A DNA stretch of 64,000 bases from Candidatus Limnocylindrales bacterium (GCA_035559535.1 DATMBG010000032.1:83040-147039); one strand, 5' to 3'; numbered from the stretch's first letter, positions 34,807 to 44,168 are shown. Made by a program: numbers and translations. The notes: generated by a model from the sequence alone, not told the origin.

Positions 34807-36711
34807 CTCCCTCAGGACCCTGGTATCTCCCGTTCGGATCGTTAAACCCAGCGAATCAAAGTATTCCAACAAGGGGATGGCATACTTTCGACTGATCCCC
34901 AGGAGATCTTTTAAGATTCCTACCTCTATACTCCCTTTGTCCTTTAGGAATTGGACTACGGTGGATTTAATCTCTTCCAGCTTACTTCGATGATAAAAGA
35001 TGGGTTCTCGAACCCGAACAAGGGTTCCGACTTCCAGGAGAAATTGAAAGATCTCTTCGACAAGTTCCCTATTTCCACCGATTTTTTCTAAAACCTCTTC
35101 ATAGTTGGGAGGTTGAAATCCTCCTGATAAATAAATCTCTTCAAGTTTGCGCCGGATTTGCTCCTGCTCAAGGGATAATTGGATATGGTGGGTACTTAAT
35201 CGAACTATTTTTTTATCCACGGTCAAGATCCCGGCTTCTGTTTGTTCTTCTAAAACTTTATTGAAAATCTGAATAGGTAGCTCTTCCGGAAGCTTGCTTC
35301 GGAGTTCCTCCTTGGACATTCCCAATTTTAGGGGATATTTAGCATGAAAATCTTTCAAGTAGGTCTGGACCATTCCTTTCAATTCTTCATAGGTATCTCG
35401 ATGAATAAAAATTCGAGCTTCCGGGTCCATGAGAACCAGTTTTCCCTGTTCCGATAGCTTTTCCAACTCAGACCGGATATTTTGCTTTGAGGCGGTTATT
35501 TGACCTAACAGGGTTTGCACGTTAACGGGCTTCCATCGATTCCACCGGGCATAAACTTCTATCACCTGATCCAGAGACCCTTCTCTGAGTATCCTGAGAT
35601 CTTTCAAGGGTTGCGGGGCAAACCGTTTGTGCTTTTGGGGATGAGGATTGAGGATCTCTCCTCCACCTATGGTGATAACCGGAGAGTAACTCCGGATTAC
35701 ATAACGATCCCCGGCCAAAACAACTCCAGGTGCTTCCAGATGAATTTGTGCAAATGTTTCCTGACCCGGCTCCAATTCTTCGCGATCCAGGAGAACGATC
35801 CGGGCCATGATCTCACTGGTTCCTACATGGAACCGAACCCGTGTCCTATTTTTAAGGGGTTTATCGGCTTTTGCCAGGAGCTGGAGGTGGACATCCAGCA
35901 TATAAGTAGCTTCAACCAAGTCGGGTTCTATTAATACGTCTCCGCGTTCCAGGTTTGCTTTTTCAAGCCCATGCAAATTCAGGGCGGTACGTTGCCCGGC
36001 CCAGGCTTTTTGAACACTCTGGTTATAGGTTTGGATTCCCCGAACCCGGGCTTTTAACTTCTTGGGTAAAACCTCCAGGGTATCCTCGATCTGAACGACC
36101 CCTGAAACTAAGGTACCCGTCACGACGGTACCGAATCCTTTAACGGTAAAAACCCGATCAATGGGAAGACGAAAAATACCTGCAGCATTTCGAGGTTGGA
36201 CTTGAAGGGCCAGTTTTTCTAATTCCCCCTTGAGATGATCGATGCCGACCCCTGTTTTGGAAGAAACGGGAACAATGGGGGCCTTTTCTAGAAAGGAGCC
36301 CTTTATAAAATTTTTTACATCTTCTATCACCAGTTCCAGCCATTCTTCATCGACCAGATCGGACTTTGTCAAAGCCACTATCCCCTGCTGGATCTGAAGG
36401 AGTTGACAAATGGCAAGATGTTCCTCCGTTTGAGGCATAACCCCTTCGTCGGCTGCAATGACGAAAAGGGCCAGATCAATCCCACCCACCCCGGCCAGCA
36501 TATTTTTTACAAACTTCTCGTGACCCGGGACATCTATGATTCCCAATTCGATTTCCGGGGAGAGGCGAAGAAAAGCAAATCCTAAATCAATGGTAATTCC
36601 ACGTTCTTTTTCCTCCTTAAGTCGATCGGTATCAATACCTGTTAAGGCTTTGACAAGGGCTGTTTTGCCATGATCGATATGCCCGGCGGTTCCTATAATG
36701 ATATGCTTCAT
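34801..36711 (-). CDS. selB: Selenocysteine-specific elongation factor SelB
   Basis: This 636-residue GTPase has the G1 motif [17 protein letters not shown] (residues 8-24), the switch segment [22 protein letters not shown] (G3) and TKSDLVD (G4). EF-Tu-like beta-barrel domains II and III follow, then a C-terminal series of winged-helix domains (about 380-636) that bind SECIS RNA. It delivers Sec-tRNA to in-frame UGA codons, so the organism should encode selenoproteins. I found no selA, selD, tRNA-Sec or convincing UGA-containing gene in this window. Confidence 0.95.
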   Translation of the reverse strand: MKHIIIGTAGHIDHGKTALVKALTGIDTDRLKEEKERGITIDLGFAFLRLSPEIELGIIDVPGHEKFVKNMLAGVGGIDLALFVIAADEGVMPQTEEHLAICQLLQIQQGIVALTKSDLVDEEWLELVIEDVKNFIKGSFLEKAPIVPVSSKTGVGIDHLKGELEKLALQVQPRNAAGIFRLPIDRVFTVKGFGTVVTGTLVSGVVQIEDTLEVLPKKLKARVRGIQTYNQSVQKAWAGQRTALNLHGLEKANLERGDVLIEPDLVEATYMLDVHLQLLAKADKPLKNRTRVRFHVGTSEIMARIVLLDREELEPGQETFAQIHLEAPGVVLAGDRYVIRSYSPVITIGGGEILNPHPQKHKRFAPQPLKDLRILREGSLDQVIEVYARWNRWKPVNVQTLLGQITASKQNIRSELEKLSEQGKLVLMDPEARIFIHRDTYEELKGMVQTYLKDFHAKYPLKLGMSKEELRSKLPEELPIQIFNKVLEEQTEAGILTVDKKIVRLSTHHIQLSLEQEQIRRKLEEIYLSGGFQPPNYEEVLEKIGGNRELVEEIFQFLLEVGTLVRVREPIFYHRSKLEEIKSTVVQFLKDKGSIEVGILKDLLGISRKYAIPLLEYFDSLGLTIRTGDTRVLREL

Positions 36712-36801
36712 ACTTTAAATGTATAAGATAGGGCCTCTCCCCTGTCAAGGTCTTTGATAGGTAAGGAAGGGGATTATTTTCCCAAAAAGACCACAGAAAG
36801 A

Positions 36802-36830
36802 TTGACAGGGATTCATTTCAAGTATATCGT
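36802..36830 (+). promoter_or_regulatory. Promoter of the glcD-like operon
   Basis: A perfect TTGACA (36802-36807), 17 bases and TATCGT (36825-36830) precede the FAD-oxidase operon. The start site would lie near 36837, about 50 bases before the start codon. Confidence 0.6.
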
Positions 36831-36886
36831 AGTAAGGGGGCTTAAAAATTATTAAAAGAACCAAAAATTCAATGGGGGGGGTGTTT

Positions 36887-38311
36887 ATGGACAAGAAAAA
36901 ATGGGTCACCGAACTGGCCAAGATTGTCGGGGTTGGGAATGTTCTGTCAACCCGGGAGGATTTAATCGTCTATGAATGTGATGGTCATACCATCGATAAA
37001 GCTCCTCCCGATGTGGTTGTTTTTCCCACCTCCACGCAACAAGTGGTCGATATTGTTAAGTTTGCCTATCGAGAAAAAATTCCCTTCGTCGGTCGCGGAG
37101 CCGGAACGGGATTGAGCGGAGGAGCTTTATCTCTCCAGGGAGGGATTGTCATCGAGTTTTGTAAGATGAACCGAATCCTGGAAATTGATTATGAAAACAA
37201 GCGGGCCGTGGTGGAACCGGGGGTTGTTAACTTACATCTCAGTGAAGCCCTTTCAGAGCAAGGATACTATTATGTACCGGATCCCTCGAGCCAGGCTTCC
37301 TGTACAATCGGCGGAAACATTGCCGAAAATTCCGGAGGACCTCACACCCTGAAATATGGAGTCACCACCAACCATGTATTGGGTCTGGAAGTCGTTTTGC
37401 CGGATGGAGAGGTCATTCAAGTGGGGGGTAAGATGGAAGATCCCCTGGGCTATGATCTAACCGGGATTCTGGTAGGCTCCGAAGGAACCTTCGGATTGGT
37501 AACCAAAGCGATTGTACGCATTATGCATAAACCGGAAGCAGTTAAAACCCTACTGGGTATTTTTGATACAGTGGATGACGCCAGCAGTACCGTTTCGGGA
37601 ATTATTGCCCGGGGAATCATTCCAGGAGCTCTGGAAATGATGGATAACCTGGTCATTCAGGCGGTAGAGGCAGCTACCCAAATCGGTTATCCCCTGGATG
37701 CCGGGGCCGTCCTCATTATTGAACTGGATGGATTTAAGGAGGGAATGGAAGAGCTGGCAGATCAGATTATCCAGGTTTGTAAGGAAAATCGGGTTCGAGA
37801 AGTCCGTGTTGCCCGCTCTGAGGAAGAACGTGCCATAATTTGGAAGGGCCGTAAGGGTGCCTTTAGTGCCATCGGTCGTCTCTCCCCTACGTATTATACC
37901 CAGGACGGTGTGATCCCCAGAACCCGACTGCCGGAAGTTTTAAGGAAAATAGCCGAAATCTCCCAAAAATATGGACTGCGTATTCCCAACGTTTTCCATG
38001 CCGGAGATGGAAATCTTCACCCGCTTATCCTCTTTGATCTTCGCGATAAAAAACAGGTGGAAAAAGCCCTGGAAGCGGGTAGGGAAATCCTCAAAGTTTG
38101 TGTGGACGTGGGAGGAAGTATCACGGGAGAACACGGGATCGGAGTCGAAAAAAACAACTATATGCCCTGGATCTTTACTCCTGAAGATTTAGAAGCCATG
38201 CGTCGAGTTAAAACCGTTTTTAATCCGGATAATCTGCTGAATCCAGGAAAGGTATTTCCTACCTCCAAAGGCTGCAGTGCAGAAGCCAGGTTTTACGGTA
38301 AAGTAGCTTAG
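36887..38311 (+). CDS. glcD: FAD-linked oxidase, GlcD-like (glycolate/D-lactate dehydrogenase)
   Basis: This 474-residue protein has a FAD-binding PCMH domain (PTSTQQVVDIVKFA, GRGAGTGLSGGAL near residue 75, CTIGGNIAENSGGPHTLKYG) and a C-terminal FAD-oxidase domain with VFHAGDGNLHP and GGSITGEHGIG, the usual metal and substrate histidines. ATG 36887 lies behind a G-rich ribosome-binding stretch; ATG 36872 is an alternative. With the next two genes it forms a GlcDEF-type complex that oxidises glycolate, D-lactate or another 2-hydroxyacid and feeds electrons to quinones. The exact substrate cannot be told from sequence. Confidence 0.88.
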   Translation: MDKKKWVTELAKIVGVGNVLSTREDLIVYECDGHTIDKAPPDVVVFPTSTQQVVDIVKFAYREKIPFVGRGAGTGLSGGALSLQGGIVIEFCKMNRILEIDYENKRAVVEPGVVNLHLSEALSEQGYYYVPDPSSQASCTIGGNIAENSGGPHTLKYGVTTNHVLGLEVVLPDGEVIQVGGKMEDPLGYDLTGILVGSEGTFGLVTKAIVRIMHKPEAVKTLLGIFDTVDDASSTVSGIIARGIIPGALEMMDNLVIQAVEAATQIGYPLDAGAVLIIELDGFKEGMEELADQIIQVCKENRVREVRVARSEEERAIIWKGRKGAFSAIGRLSPTYYTQDGVIPRTRLPEVLRKIAEISQKYGLRIPNVFHAGDGNLHPLILFDLRDKKQVEKALEAGREILKVCVDVGGSITGEHGIGVEKNNYMPWIFTPEDLEAMRRVKTVFNPDNLLNPGKVFPTSKGCSAEARFYGKVA

Positions 38312-38332
38312 GGAAAGGAAATTCTCGAGGGA

Positions 38333-38409
38333 GAGAATAGGAGAAAGGAAGAACGGAAGAATAAATCGTAGATGGCTTATTTTCTCCTTCTTTTATTCTT
38401 CTATTCTCA
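38333..38409. repeat. Purine/pyrimidine imperfect inverted repeat between glcD and glcE
   Basis: A purine-rich arm (38333-38362, GAGAATAGGAGAAAGGAAG) and pyrimidine-rich arm (38379-38409) are imperfectly complementary. The right arm ends 6 bases before the TTG start of the next gene, which has no Shine-Dalgarno sequence. Confidence 0.55.
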
Positions 38410-38415
38410 TTTATC

Positions 38416-39759
38416 TTGGATAACCTTATCAAAGAGCTTATCAATATTGTTGGGGAACCCCACCTTTTGACCTCAGAGATGGATCCCTACAGGGTAGAAG
38501 GTCGGGTTCCCAAAGCCATCGTTTTCCCGGGTACCATTCTGGAAGTTTCTGAAATCCTGGCCCTGGCCGATAAAGAGGGAGTCAGTGTTATTCCCCGTGG
38601 AAGTGGGACGAAGATGCATTTGGGTGGAATTCCCAAAAGGGTTGATTTGGTTCTTTCATTGACCCGCCTCAACCAAATACTTGAATACGAATCGGCAGAT
38701 CTAACCGTGAGGACCCAGGCCGGTATTACCTTGGCAAATCTTCAAAGTACCCTTGCTCAAAGGGGTCAATTTCTGGCATTGGATCCTCCCTTTGCTTCCA
38801 AGGCCACCATCGGTGGGATTTTGTCCACTAACTCCTCTGGACCTTGCAGACTTCTTTATGGAACGGCGCGAGACCTGGTTATCGGAATCAAGGTGGTTCA
38901 CCCGGGCGGTATGGTAACCAAGGGTGGGGGGAAGGTTGTTAAAAATGTGGCCGGGTATGATATGAATAAGCTCTATATAGGAGCTTTAGGAACTTTAGGG
39001 GTGATTGTGGAGGCTAATTTTAAGCTTCGTCCTCTCCCCAGGATGGAGAAAACTCTGTGGGCCACCTTTCCGTCCCTCTCAACGGCCTTTGAAGCTGTCA
39101 CCAGGATTTTCAAATCCGAACTGAGTCCGGCGTTCCTGGAGTTGTTTAATCCCTTGGCCGGAACCTTGTTAAGTCGGGTTATTGAGATTCAAACCCCTGA
39201 AAATAATTTCATCGTAGCCATGGGAGCCGATGAGGTGCCGGAAGCAGTCGAACGGCAGGTAACCCAGGCAGAAAGGGTTTGTAAAGAATCCGGCGCAACC
39301 GATACCCTGATTTTAGCCGGAGAGACAGAAGGGAAACTCCGGAGATCTATTCGGGAGTTTTTCACACTGGCCACTACCCATACCCGTACAACCTTAAGTT
39401 GTAAGGCCAGTATCCCCCCCAAAACCGTTGGGGAACTTTTCCAAATTGTCCATGGGATGGAAAAAAGGTATGAAGTACCCGGTCTGCTTCAAGCCCATGC
39501 AGGAAATGGAATCGTTTATGTTTACTTTTCCCGGCCGGAAACTCCTATAGAAACATGGGTTAAAATGATTGAGGAACTGAGAACTTCGGTTGTTAATTTA
39601 GGTGGAAATCTGGTTGTGGAGTTGGCTCCCATTAATTTGAAAGAAAGGATCGATATCTGGGGGCACCCGGGAAGTAGCTTTCGCCTGATGCAGGGAATTA
39701 AAGCCCAATTCGATCCCCATAACATTTTAAATCCGGGGAGGTTTGTGGGAGGATTGTAA
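38416..39759 (+). CDS. glcE: FAD-binding oxidase, GlcE-like
   Basis: This 447-residue protein appears to start at TTG 38416; ATG 38478 is the next candidate. It has a PCMH FAD-binding domain (PRGSGTKMHLGG, ATIGGILSTNSSGP, GGGKVVKNVAGYDMNKLYIG) and a C-terminal segment GNGIVYVYF. Glycolate oxidase GlcE subunits share these features and lack the second half of GlcD. It follows glcD and is joined directly to the Fe-S subunit gene. The TTG start and preceding inverted repeat may lower its translation. Confidence 0.82.
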   Translation: MDNLIKELINIVGEPHLLTSEMDPYRVEGRVPKAIVFPGTILEVSEILALADKEGVSVIPRGSGTKMHLGGIPKRVDLVLSLTRLNQILEYESADLTVRTQAGITLANLQSTLAQRGQFLALDPPFASKATIGGILSTNSSGPCRLLYGTARDLVIGIKVVHPGGMVTKGGGKVVKNVAGYDMNKLYIGALGTLGVIVEANFKLRPLPRMEKTLWATFPSLSTAFEAVTRIFKSELSPAFLELFNPLAGTLLSRVIEIQTPENNFIVAMGADEVPEAVERQVTQAERVCKESGATDTLILAGETEGKLRRSIREFFTLATTHTRTTLSCKASIPPKTVGELFQIVHGMEKRYEVPGLLQAHAGNGIVYVYFSRPETPIETWVKMIEELRTSVVNLGGNLVVELAPINLKERIDIWGHPGSSFRLMQGIKAQFDPHNILNPGRFVGGL

Positions 39760-41064
39760 ATGGAAACAGCAGAATCCAATGTTCTAAATTTAGGGTTTGA
39801 TAATATAGATCCACCCAACTACGATAGGATTTTGGGATGTATCCACTGTGGACTTTGCCTGCAGAAATGCCCTACTTATCGGGAACTTGGGGTAGAAGCC
39901 GATTCTCCTCGTGGACGAATTTATTTAATCAAATCGGTTGCCGATGGGATTCTTCCTATTAATGAGAAATTTGTGGAACATATGTACCTGTGTCTGGATT
40001 GTCGGGCTTGCGAAACTGCCTGCCCCTCTGGGGTCCACTTTGGAGAAATCATGGAAGCAGCCCGAGGCCAGATCGAGCGGAACTGGAAGCGACCTTTCCT
40101 TACCAGACTAATCCGGGATACGGTTTTTAAGGGTATTTTTCCTTATCCCAAACGGATCAGGCTTCTTGCCTCACTTCTCCGGTTTTATCAACGGTCCGGA
40201 CTGCAATCCTTCGTTCGTCGTTCCGGACTTCTTAAAATACTTCCGGGAAATCTGGAGCAGATGGAGCAGATGCTCCCGCCACTTCCTGCTTCAGCAGGAA
40301 ATCTACCCGAAGTCGTCCCGGCTAAAGGGGAGAAAAAATATCGGGTCGGCTTGATCTCGGGTTGCGTCATGAAGGAGATGTTTCCTGCTATTCATCAGGC
40401 TACCCTTAAAGTTCTTACCGAGAACGGATGCGAAGTGGTCATCCCTAGATATCAAAACTGCTGTGGTGCGTTGAACATTCATGGAGGAGTCCGGGAAGTG
40501 GCCAAGAAAATGGCCCGAAATAATATCGATGTGTTCGATCGGGCCCAGGTAGATTTTATTATCATCAATGCTGCCGGATGTGGCTCCACATTGAAAGAAT
40601 ACGGAATTCTTTTGGAGCACGACCCCAACTATGCTGAGAAAGCCAAAACCTTCAGCCAGAAGGTGCGGGATATTTCTGAGTTTTTGGTCGAAATTTCTTT
40701 CAAGAAACCCACCCAAGAGATTCGTAAACGGGTAGCCTATGACGACCCCTGTCACCTCATCCATGGTCAGAAAATAAGTAAGCAACCGCGTATCATCTTG
40801 CAGTCGATCCCCGGACTGGAATTTGTAGAGATTAAAGAAGCGGACTGGTGCTGTGGGAGTGCCGGAATTTACAATATTACCCATCCCGAGATGTCCATGA
40901 AGTTGTTAGAACGTAAAATGGCCCATATTAAAGCTACCCAGGCGGATATTATTGCAACGGGAAATCCAGGCTGTATCTTACAGATTAGAATGGGAGTCCA
41001 AAAGCACGGAATGTCGGCTGAGGTTCTACATCCTGTAGAATTATTAGCACAAGCCTACGAGTAA
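39760..41064 (+). CDS. glcF: Fe-S subunit, GlcF-like, with two CCG domains
   Basis: This 434-residue protein begins on the base after the glcE stop. Two [4Fe-4S] motifs are seen near the N-terminus (CIHCGLCLQKCP and CLDCRACETACP). Two cysteine-rich CCG domains follow, with NCCGALNIHGG near 230 and WCCGSAGIYN near 365. This is the layout of GlcF, LutA/LldE-related and HdrD-type subunits. It should pass electrons from the two flavoproteins to the membrane quinone pool. Confidence 0.88.
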   Translation: METAESNVLNLGFDNIDPPNYDRILGCIHCGLCLQKCPTYRELGVEADSPRGRIYLIKSVADGILPINEKFVEHMYLCLDCRACETACPSGVHFGEIMEAARGQIERNWKRPFLTRLIRDTVFKGIFPYPKRIRLLASLLRFYQRSGLQSFVRRSGLLKILPGNLEQMEQMLPPLPASAGNLPEVVPAKGEKKYRVGLISGCVMKEMFPAIHQATLKVLTENGCEVVIPRYQNCCGALNIHGGVREVAKKMARNNIDVFDRAQVDFIIINAAGCGSTLKEYGILLEHDPNYAEKAKTFSQKVRDISEFLVEISFKKPTQEIRKRVAYDDPCHLIHGQKISKQPRIILQSIPGLEFVEIKEADWCCGSAGIYNITHPEMSMKLLERKMAHIKATQADIIATGNPGCILQIRMGVQKHGMSAEVLHPVELLAQAYE

Positions 41065-41069
41065 GGATC

Positions 41070-41402
41070 ATGTCGCGTTTTAAACATCACATCTTTATTT
41101 GTATTAATGTACGTCCCCCGGGTCATGCGAAGGGATGCTGCTCCGAGAAGGGATCTGAAAAAATAGCCGAACTTTTTAAAGAAGAACTTTATCGCCGGGG
41201 CTTCAAGGGCATCATTCGAGCTAATAAGGCGGGTTGTCTTGATGCCTGCGAATTCGGTCCTTCCGTTGTGATCTACCCGGAAGGAGTCTGGTATGGAAAT
41301 GTTCGAACCCCAGAAGATGTCATGGAAATTATCGAACGGCATCTCATCGGTGGGGAAGTGGTTGAGCGCCTTCGGATCCCGGATGAAAAGTTTAGGAGGT
41401 GA
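41070..41402 (+). CDS. Thioredoxin-like [2Fe-2S] ferredoxin
   Basis: This 110-residue protein has an N-terminal ICINVRPPGHAKGCC and later AGCLDACEFGPSVVIYPEGVWY. The four-cysteine spacing (C, about 12, C, about 31, C, 3, C) is typical of thioredoxin-like ferredoxins related to the NuoE/HoxE 24-kDa fold. It starts 5 bases after glcF and overlaps the next gene by 20 bases, so it belongs to the operon. It may be an electron carrier for the oxidase complex. Confidence 0.82.
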   Translation: MSRFKHHIFICINVRPPGHAKGCCSEKGSEKIAELFKEELYRRGFKGIIRANKAGCLDACEFGPSVVIYPEGVWYGNVRTPEDVMEIIERHLIGGEVVERLRIPDEKFRR

Positions 41403-42489
41403 AGGAAAAGCAGGCCATAAGCCGGATAAAATTCGCCGTATTCTGGTTATCCGGGCCGGTGCCTTGGGAGATACCCTTCTCATGCTTCCCTTAATCCGGG
41501 CTTTAAGACAGGCCTTTCCTGAAGCCTACCTGGAGGTCATGGGTTATGTGGAACGGTTGCAACTTGTTTTGGGTGAGGCCTATGCCCATCACATCAGCTC
41601 TATCGAGCGCAGGGGCCTGGAAGCTTTTTTTGTAAAAGATGCGCCTCTTCCTCCCGATTTAGTCCGCTTCTTCGGGAGTTTTGATTTAATCCTCTCCTAC
41701 AAACAGGATCCAGAAGGACTCTGGACCGAAAATCTCGGTAAAACAGGGGCAACCCTGGTTTATAATTTCAATCCCTTTCCTTCCCAAGAAAACCCCATTC
41801 ATGTTGTAAAATATCTCCTCAATACCTTAAAAAGATTAGACTTGAATCTAGAAACAGCCCATTTACCCGGGAACGCTGAAGATTTTACCGGTGAACAAAT
41901 ACCCGACCTCTATTATCCCAGAATTCAACCTCCTCCCTGGGCCCAAGAGGAAGCTCACCTGTTTTGGAAAGAGAATCGGCTTCCCATGGAAAGGGAGTAC
42001 CCGGTCTTGGCCGTCCATCCAGGGAGTGGAAGCTTAAAAAAAGTCTGGCCTCCTGAGAAATTTGCCCGGGTTTGTCTGGAAGCCTCTAAATCTTATCAGG
42101 CTCGCATTCTCCTCATTTCAGGACCTGCAGATAAAGAAAATGTTCAAAAAGTACTTGAACTTTCCCAAGGGATACATCCGGTCCCGGTCGAAAATAAACC
42201 CCTCTGGCTTCTGGCCGCTATTTTGGAGCGTTGCCGGATTTACCTGGGAAACGATTCGGGCGTAACCCACCTGGCAGCTGCCGTTGGTACCCCTGTCATT
42301 GCACTCTTTGGGCCCAGTCATCCTAAAATCTGGAGACCTCTTGGAAAAAAGGTCAAAATCCTTCAGGCTGAAATAAAAATGACGTCTGTTCATCCGACCC
42401 TTCCTGCTGTCGAGAACCTTTCTGGAGGATTAGAATCCCTGCCGGTTACCACCGTGATGGAGGCCCTGGATGCAATGATCCTCCATTAG
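41383..42489 (+). CDS. Glycosyltransferase family 9, heptosyltransferase-like
   Basis: This 368-residue protein starts at ATG 41383 inside the end of the ferredoxin gene, just before the family hallmark ILVIRAGALGDTLLMLPLIRAL. The sugar-nucleotide domain shows VHPGSGSLKKVWPPEKFA, ILLISGPADKENV, GNDSGVTHLAAAVGTPVIALFGPS. Such enzymes add heptose to LPS inner core. Coupling with an oxidase operon is unexpected and may be just co-transcription. The last 38 bases are repeated downstream. Confidence 0.85.
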   Translation: MKSLGGEGKAGHKPDKIRRILVIRAGALGDTLLMLPLIRALRQAFPEAYLEVMGYVERLQLVLGEAYAHHISSIERRGLEAFFVKDAPLPPDLVRFFGSFDLILSYKQDPEGLWTENLGKTGATLVYNFNPFPSQENPIHVVKYLLNTLKRLDLNLETAHLPGNAEDFTGEQIPDLYYPRIQPPPWAQEEAHLFWKENRLPMEREYPVLAVHPGSGSLKKVWPPEKFARVCLEASKSYQARILLISGPADKENVQKVLELSQGIHPVPVENKPLWLLAAILERCRIYLGNDSGVTHLAAAVGTPVIALFGPSHPKIWRPLGKKVKILQAEIKMTSVHPTLPAVENLSGGLESLPVTTVMEALDAMILH

Positions 42490-42554
42490 AAGCCCTGCTT
42501 CAAACGTAGCAGCATTGTTACCACCGTAATGGAGGCCCTGGATGCAATGATCCT
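42429..42554 (+). repeat. Tandem partial duplication of the glycosyltransferase 3' end
   Basis: Bases 42445-42482 recur at 42517-42554 with one mismatch (38 bases, 72-base offset). Preceding words ATTAGAATCCCTGC (about 42430) and ATTAGAAGCCCTGC (about 42485) also match, so the duplicated unit is longer but carries about 16 extra bases in copy 2. The second copy is in the same reading frame as the gene but lies after its stop codon. Confidence 0.85.
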
Positions 42555-42611
42555 GTCCCCTTAAACTCTGTTACCAACACCACAATAAGGTTGAGGATTT
42601 CTCGCTCGTCA

Positions 42612-42726
42612 AACGAGGACGTTCGACCTACTTACAATGCTTTCTTCTCATCTGATCTCTGAAAGAATCGGAATCTGTTTGATCTAATTGCTTTGCTCAA
42701 ATCTAAGTAGGTCAACCGTCCTCGGT
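42612..42726. mobile_element. Non-coding element with 23-bp terminal inverted repeats (MITE-like)
   Basis: The ends at 42612-42634 (core CGAGGACGTTCGACC) and 42704-42726 (core GGTCAACCGTCCTCG) are complementary at 20 of 23 positions. They enclose about 70 AT-rich bases without coding capacity. The size and ends resemble a MITE, but only one copy is in this window and no clear target duplication was seen. Confidence 0.5.
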
Positions 42727-42750
42727 TAATGGAATTGACAGAGAATTATA

Positions 42751-42769
42751 CCTTTTCACCCTGAAAAGG
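42751..42769 (+). other. Perfect 8-bp hairpin ahead of the DUF4384 gene promoter
   Basis: CCTTTTCA and TGAAAAGG pair perfectly around a 3-base loop, followed by a T-containing stretch. It is either a weak terminator for the upstream operon or a dyad operator 13 bases before the -35 box at 42782. Confidence 0.45.
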
Positions 42770-42781
42770 TTACGTATTTTC

Positions 42782-42810
42782 TTGACTTAACCCTCAACTT
42801 CGGTTAATCT
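42782..42810 (+). promoter_or_regulatory. Promoter of the DUF4384-PEGA gene
   Basis: TTGACT (42782-42787), 17 bases and TAATCT (42805-42810) form a good sigma-70 promoter. The start site would lie near 42817, about 70 bases before ATG 42887. Confidence 0.6.
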
Positions 42811-42886
42811 CTAGCATCTGATTGTGTCTTAATAATCCAATTACACGAGCACTTTTTATTTTATTAAAGGAAAAGGAGAAGAAGCC

Positions 42887-44053
42887 ATGAGGTTTATAAA
42901 ATCCTTGTATTTTATTCTGTTTGGAATGGCCTTTTGGTTACCCCATATGGCCGATACCTATGCCCAGAGACCCGAAAGACCCAGGCCGCCTACAGATCGT
43001 GGAGAAGGGCCCAAGACGTCGATTGAACGTATTATTCCGGTCCCCCGGCAAGGTGAAGTTAACCTCAGCATCTGGACCAATAAAGGATGCGGATCCACCT
43101 ATTATACGGGAGAATACATTGATGTTTCCTTTACGGTGGATCAGGATAGTTATGTCACACTTTATGATATTGATTCTACGGGAAATGTAACGGTTCTGTT
43201 TCCTAACTCATATTCTCGAGATAACCTGGCCAGGGCGGGTCGTGTCTATACAATACCCAACAAATATTCAGGGTATAATTTGATGATTGAAGGCCCTTCA
43301 GGGCTGGAACTTTTGGAGGGAATTACTTCTACAGATGGATATTACCACTGGTTCTTTGATGGGGTAAGTGTACCTCCCATCTGGTCCAACGAGTGGGGAA
43401 ATCCTACGACATGGGGAGGAAAATATACCCGTGAACCTCTCCCAGGGCCCGATGGAGAGCCTCCGGTTGTTACCAGACGATTTGAAAAAAGGCTCCAGTA
43501 TCAGGGACCTCGGGATCCAAATCAAATTGCAAACTATATCCGCGAACAAATTCGGGATCAATCTCGAACAAAAATTCAGCCGGGCTACCAGTGGGGGCGT
43601 GCTTCCTGTGCCTTTTATGTTATTCATTATCTGGGTTATACCGAGTATGACCCCGGCTTTGAGTCCTCTCCCCCGTCTTATCCTTCTCAACCTTACCCTG
43701 TGCAACCCTATCCCCCCTCTATGGCCCCATCTTATCCGTATTCACCTCAATTTTTTGGTCCTCCCCCTTATTCTCCTACGGCCCCGCAACCTTACCCTGT
43801 ACAGCCTTATCCATCGCAGCCCTATCCCTCTCAGGCTTCTGACCGTACTCTGTCTGTCAATTCTATTCCTCCCCAGGCCCATGTTTTTCTAGATGAGCAA
43901 TATTATGGAATGACTCCTCTGACACTTTATAACGTGGCAGCCGGCCCTCATCGATTACGGATTGAGAAACCGGGATATATAACTTATGAGCAGGTGATCC
44001 AGATAAAGGATCGGGGTCCCACGCAAATTAATGCTTATTTACCATCTTCTTGA
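42887..44053 (+). CDS. Exported DUF4384-PEGA protein with Pro/Tyr-rich linker
   Basis: This 388-residue protein starts at ATG 42887 behind AAGGAGAAG. A signal peptide (about 1-26, ending TYAQ) is followed by a DUF4384-like domain (about 50-150: VNLSIWTNKGCGSTYY, YVTLYDIDSTGNVTVLFPN). An unassigned segment (to about 255) precedes a Pro/Tyr-rich linker with repeated QPYP and PSQPYP words (about 262-320) and a C-terminal PEGA domain (RTLSVNSIPPQAHVFLD, GMTPLTL). DUF4384 domains often occur next to bacterial Ser/Thr kinases, and PEGA domains bind surface layers or carbohydrate. The second PEGA protein of this window is encoded at 15358-16950. Confidence 0.8.
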   Translation: MRFIKSLYFILFGMAFWLPHMADTYAQRPERPRPPTDRGEGPKTSIERIIPVPRQGEVNLSIWTNKGCGSTYYTGEYIDVSFTVDQDSYVTLYDIDSTGNVTVLFPNSYSRDNLARAGRVYTIPNKYSGYNLMIEGPSGLELLEGITSTDGYYHWFFDGVSVPPIWSNEWGNPTTWGGKYTREPLPGPDGEPPVVTRRFEKRLQYQGPRDPNQIANYIREQIRDQSRTKIQPGYQWGRASCAFYVIHYLGYTEYDPGFESSPPSYPSQPYPVQPYPPSMAPSYPYSPQFFGPPPYSPTAPQPYPVQPYPSQPYPSQASDRTLSVNSIPPQAHVFLDEQYYGMTPLTLYNVAAGPHRLRIEKPGYITYEQVIQIKDRGPTQINAYLPSS

Positions 44054-44119
44054 CCCCATTTACCTGGGGAGCTACAAGAGTAACTCTCTAAAAAGAAATA
44101 ACTCCAATACCTCCTGGTC

Positions 44120-44148
44120 TGCCACGGCAACGTCATGTGGCCGTGGCA
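44120..44148. terminator. Perfect 9-bp hairpin between convergent genes
   Basis: TGCCACGGC (44120-44128) pairs with GCCGTGGCA (44140-44148) around an 11-base loop, and a T-rich run follows at about 44158 on the plus strand. A smaller CCCCA/TGGGG stem lies at 44053-44068. Together they probably terminate the genes converging here. Confidence 0.6.
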
Positions 44149-44168
44149 AGGTGTTGAATTTTTAAATC

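Larger units (their letters stand above)
42490..42886. other. 397-base gap with duplication, TIR element, hairpin and promoter
   Basis: From left to right this gap holds the duplicated gene end, a 115-base element with terminal inverted repeats, an 8-bp hairpin and a promoter, each listed separately. No coding frame in it is credible. Confidence 0.6.

Noticed and set aside
42612-42726. tRNA gene suggested by GTTCGACCT
   Set aside because: No cloverleaf can be drawn; the segment is one arm of an inverted repeat.
44135-44152. TGGCAAG...TTGAA as a sigma-54 promoter for the NtrC-type regulator
   Set aside because: The spacing is one base short, the -12 box is weak, it overlaps a terminator-like stem and no plus-strand gene follows.
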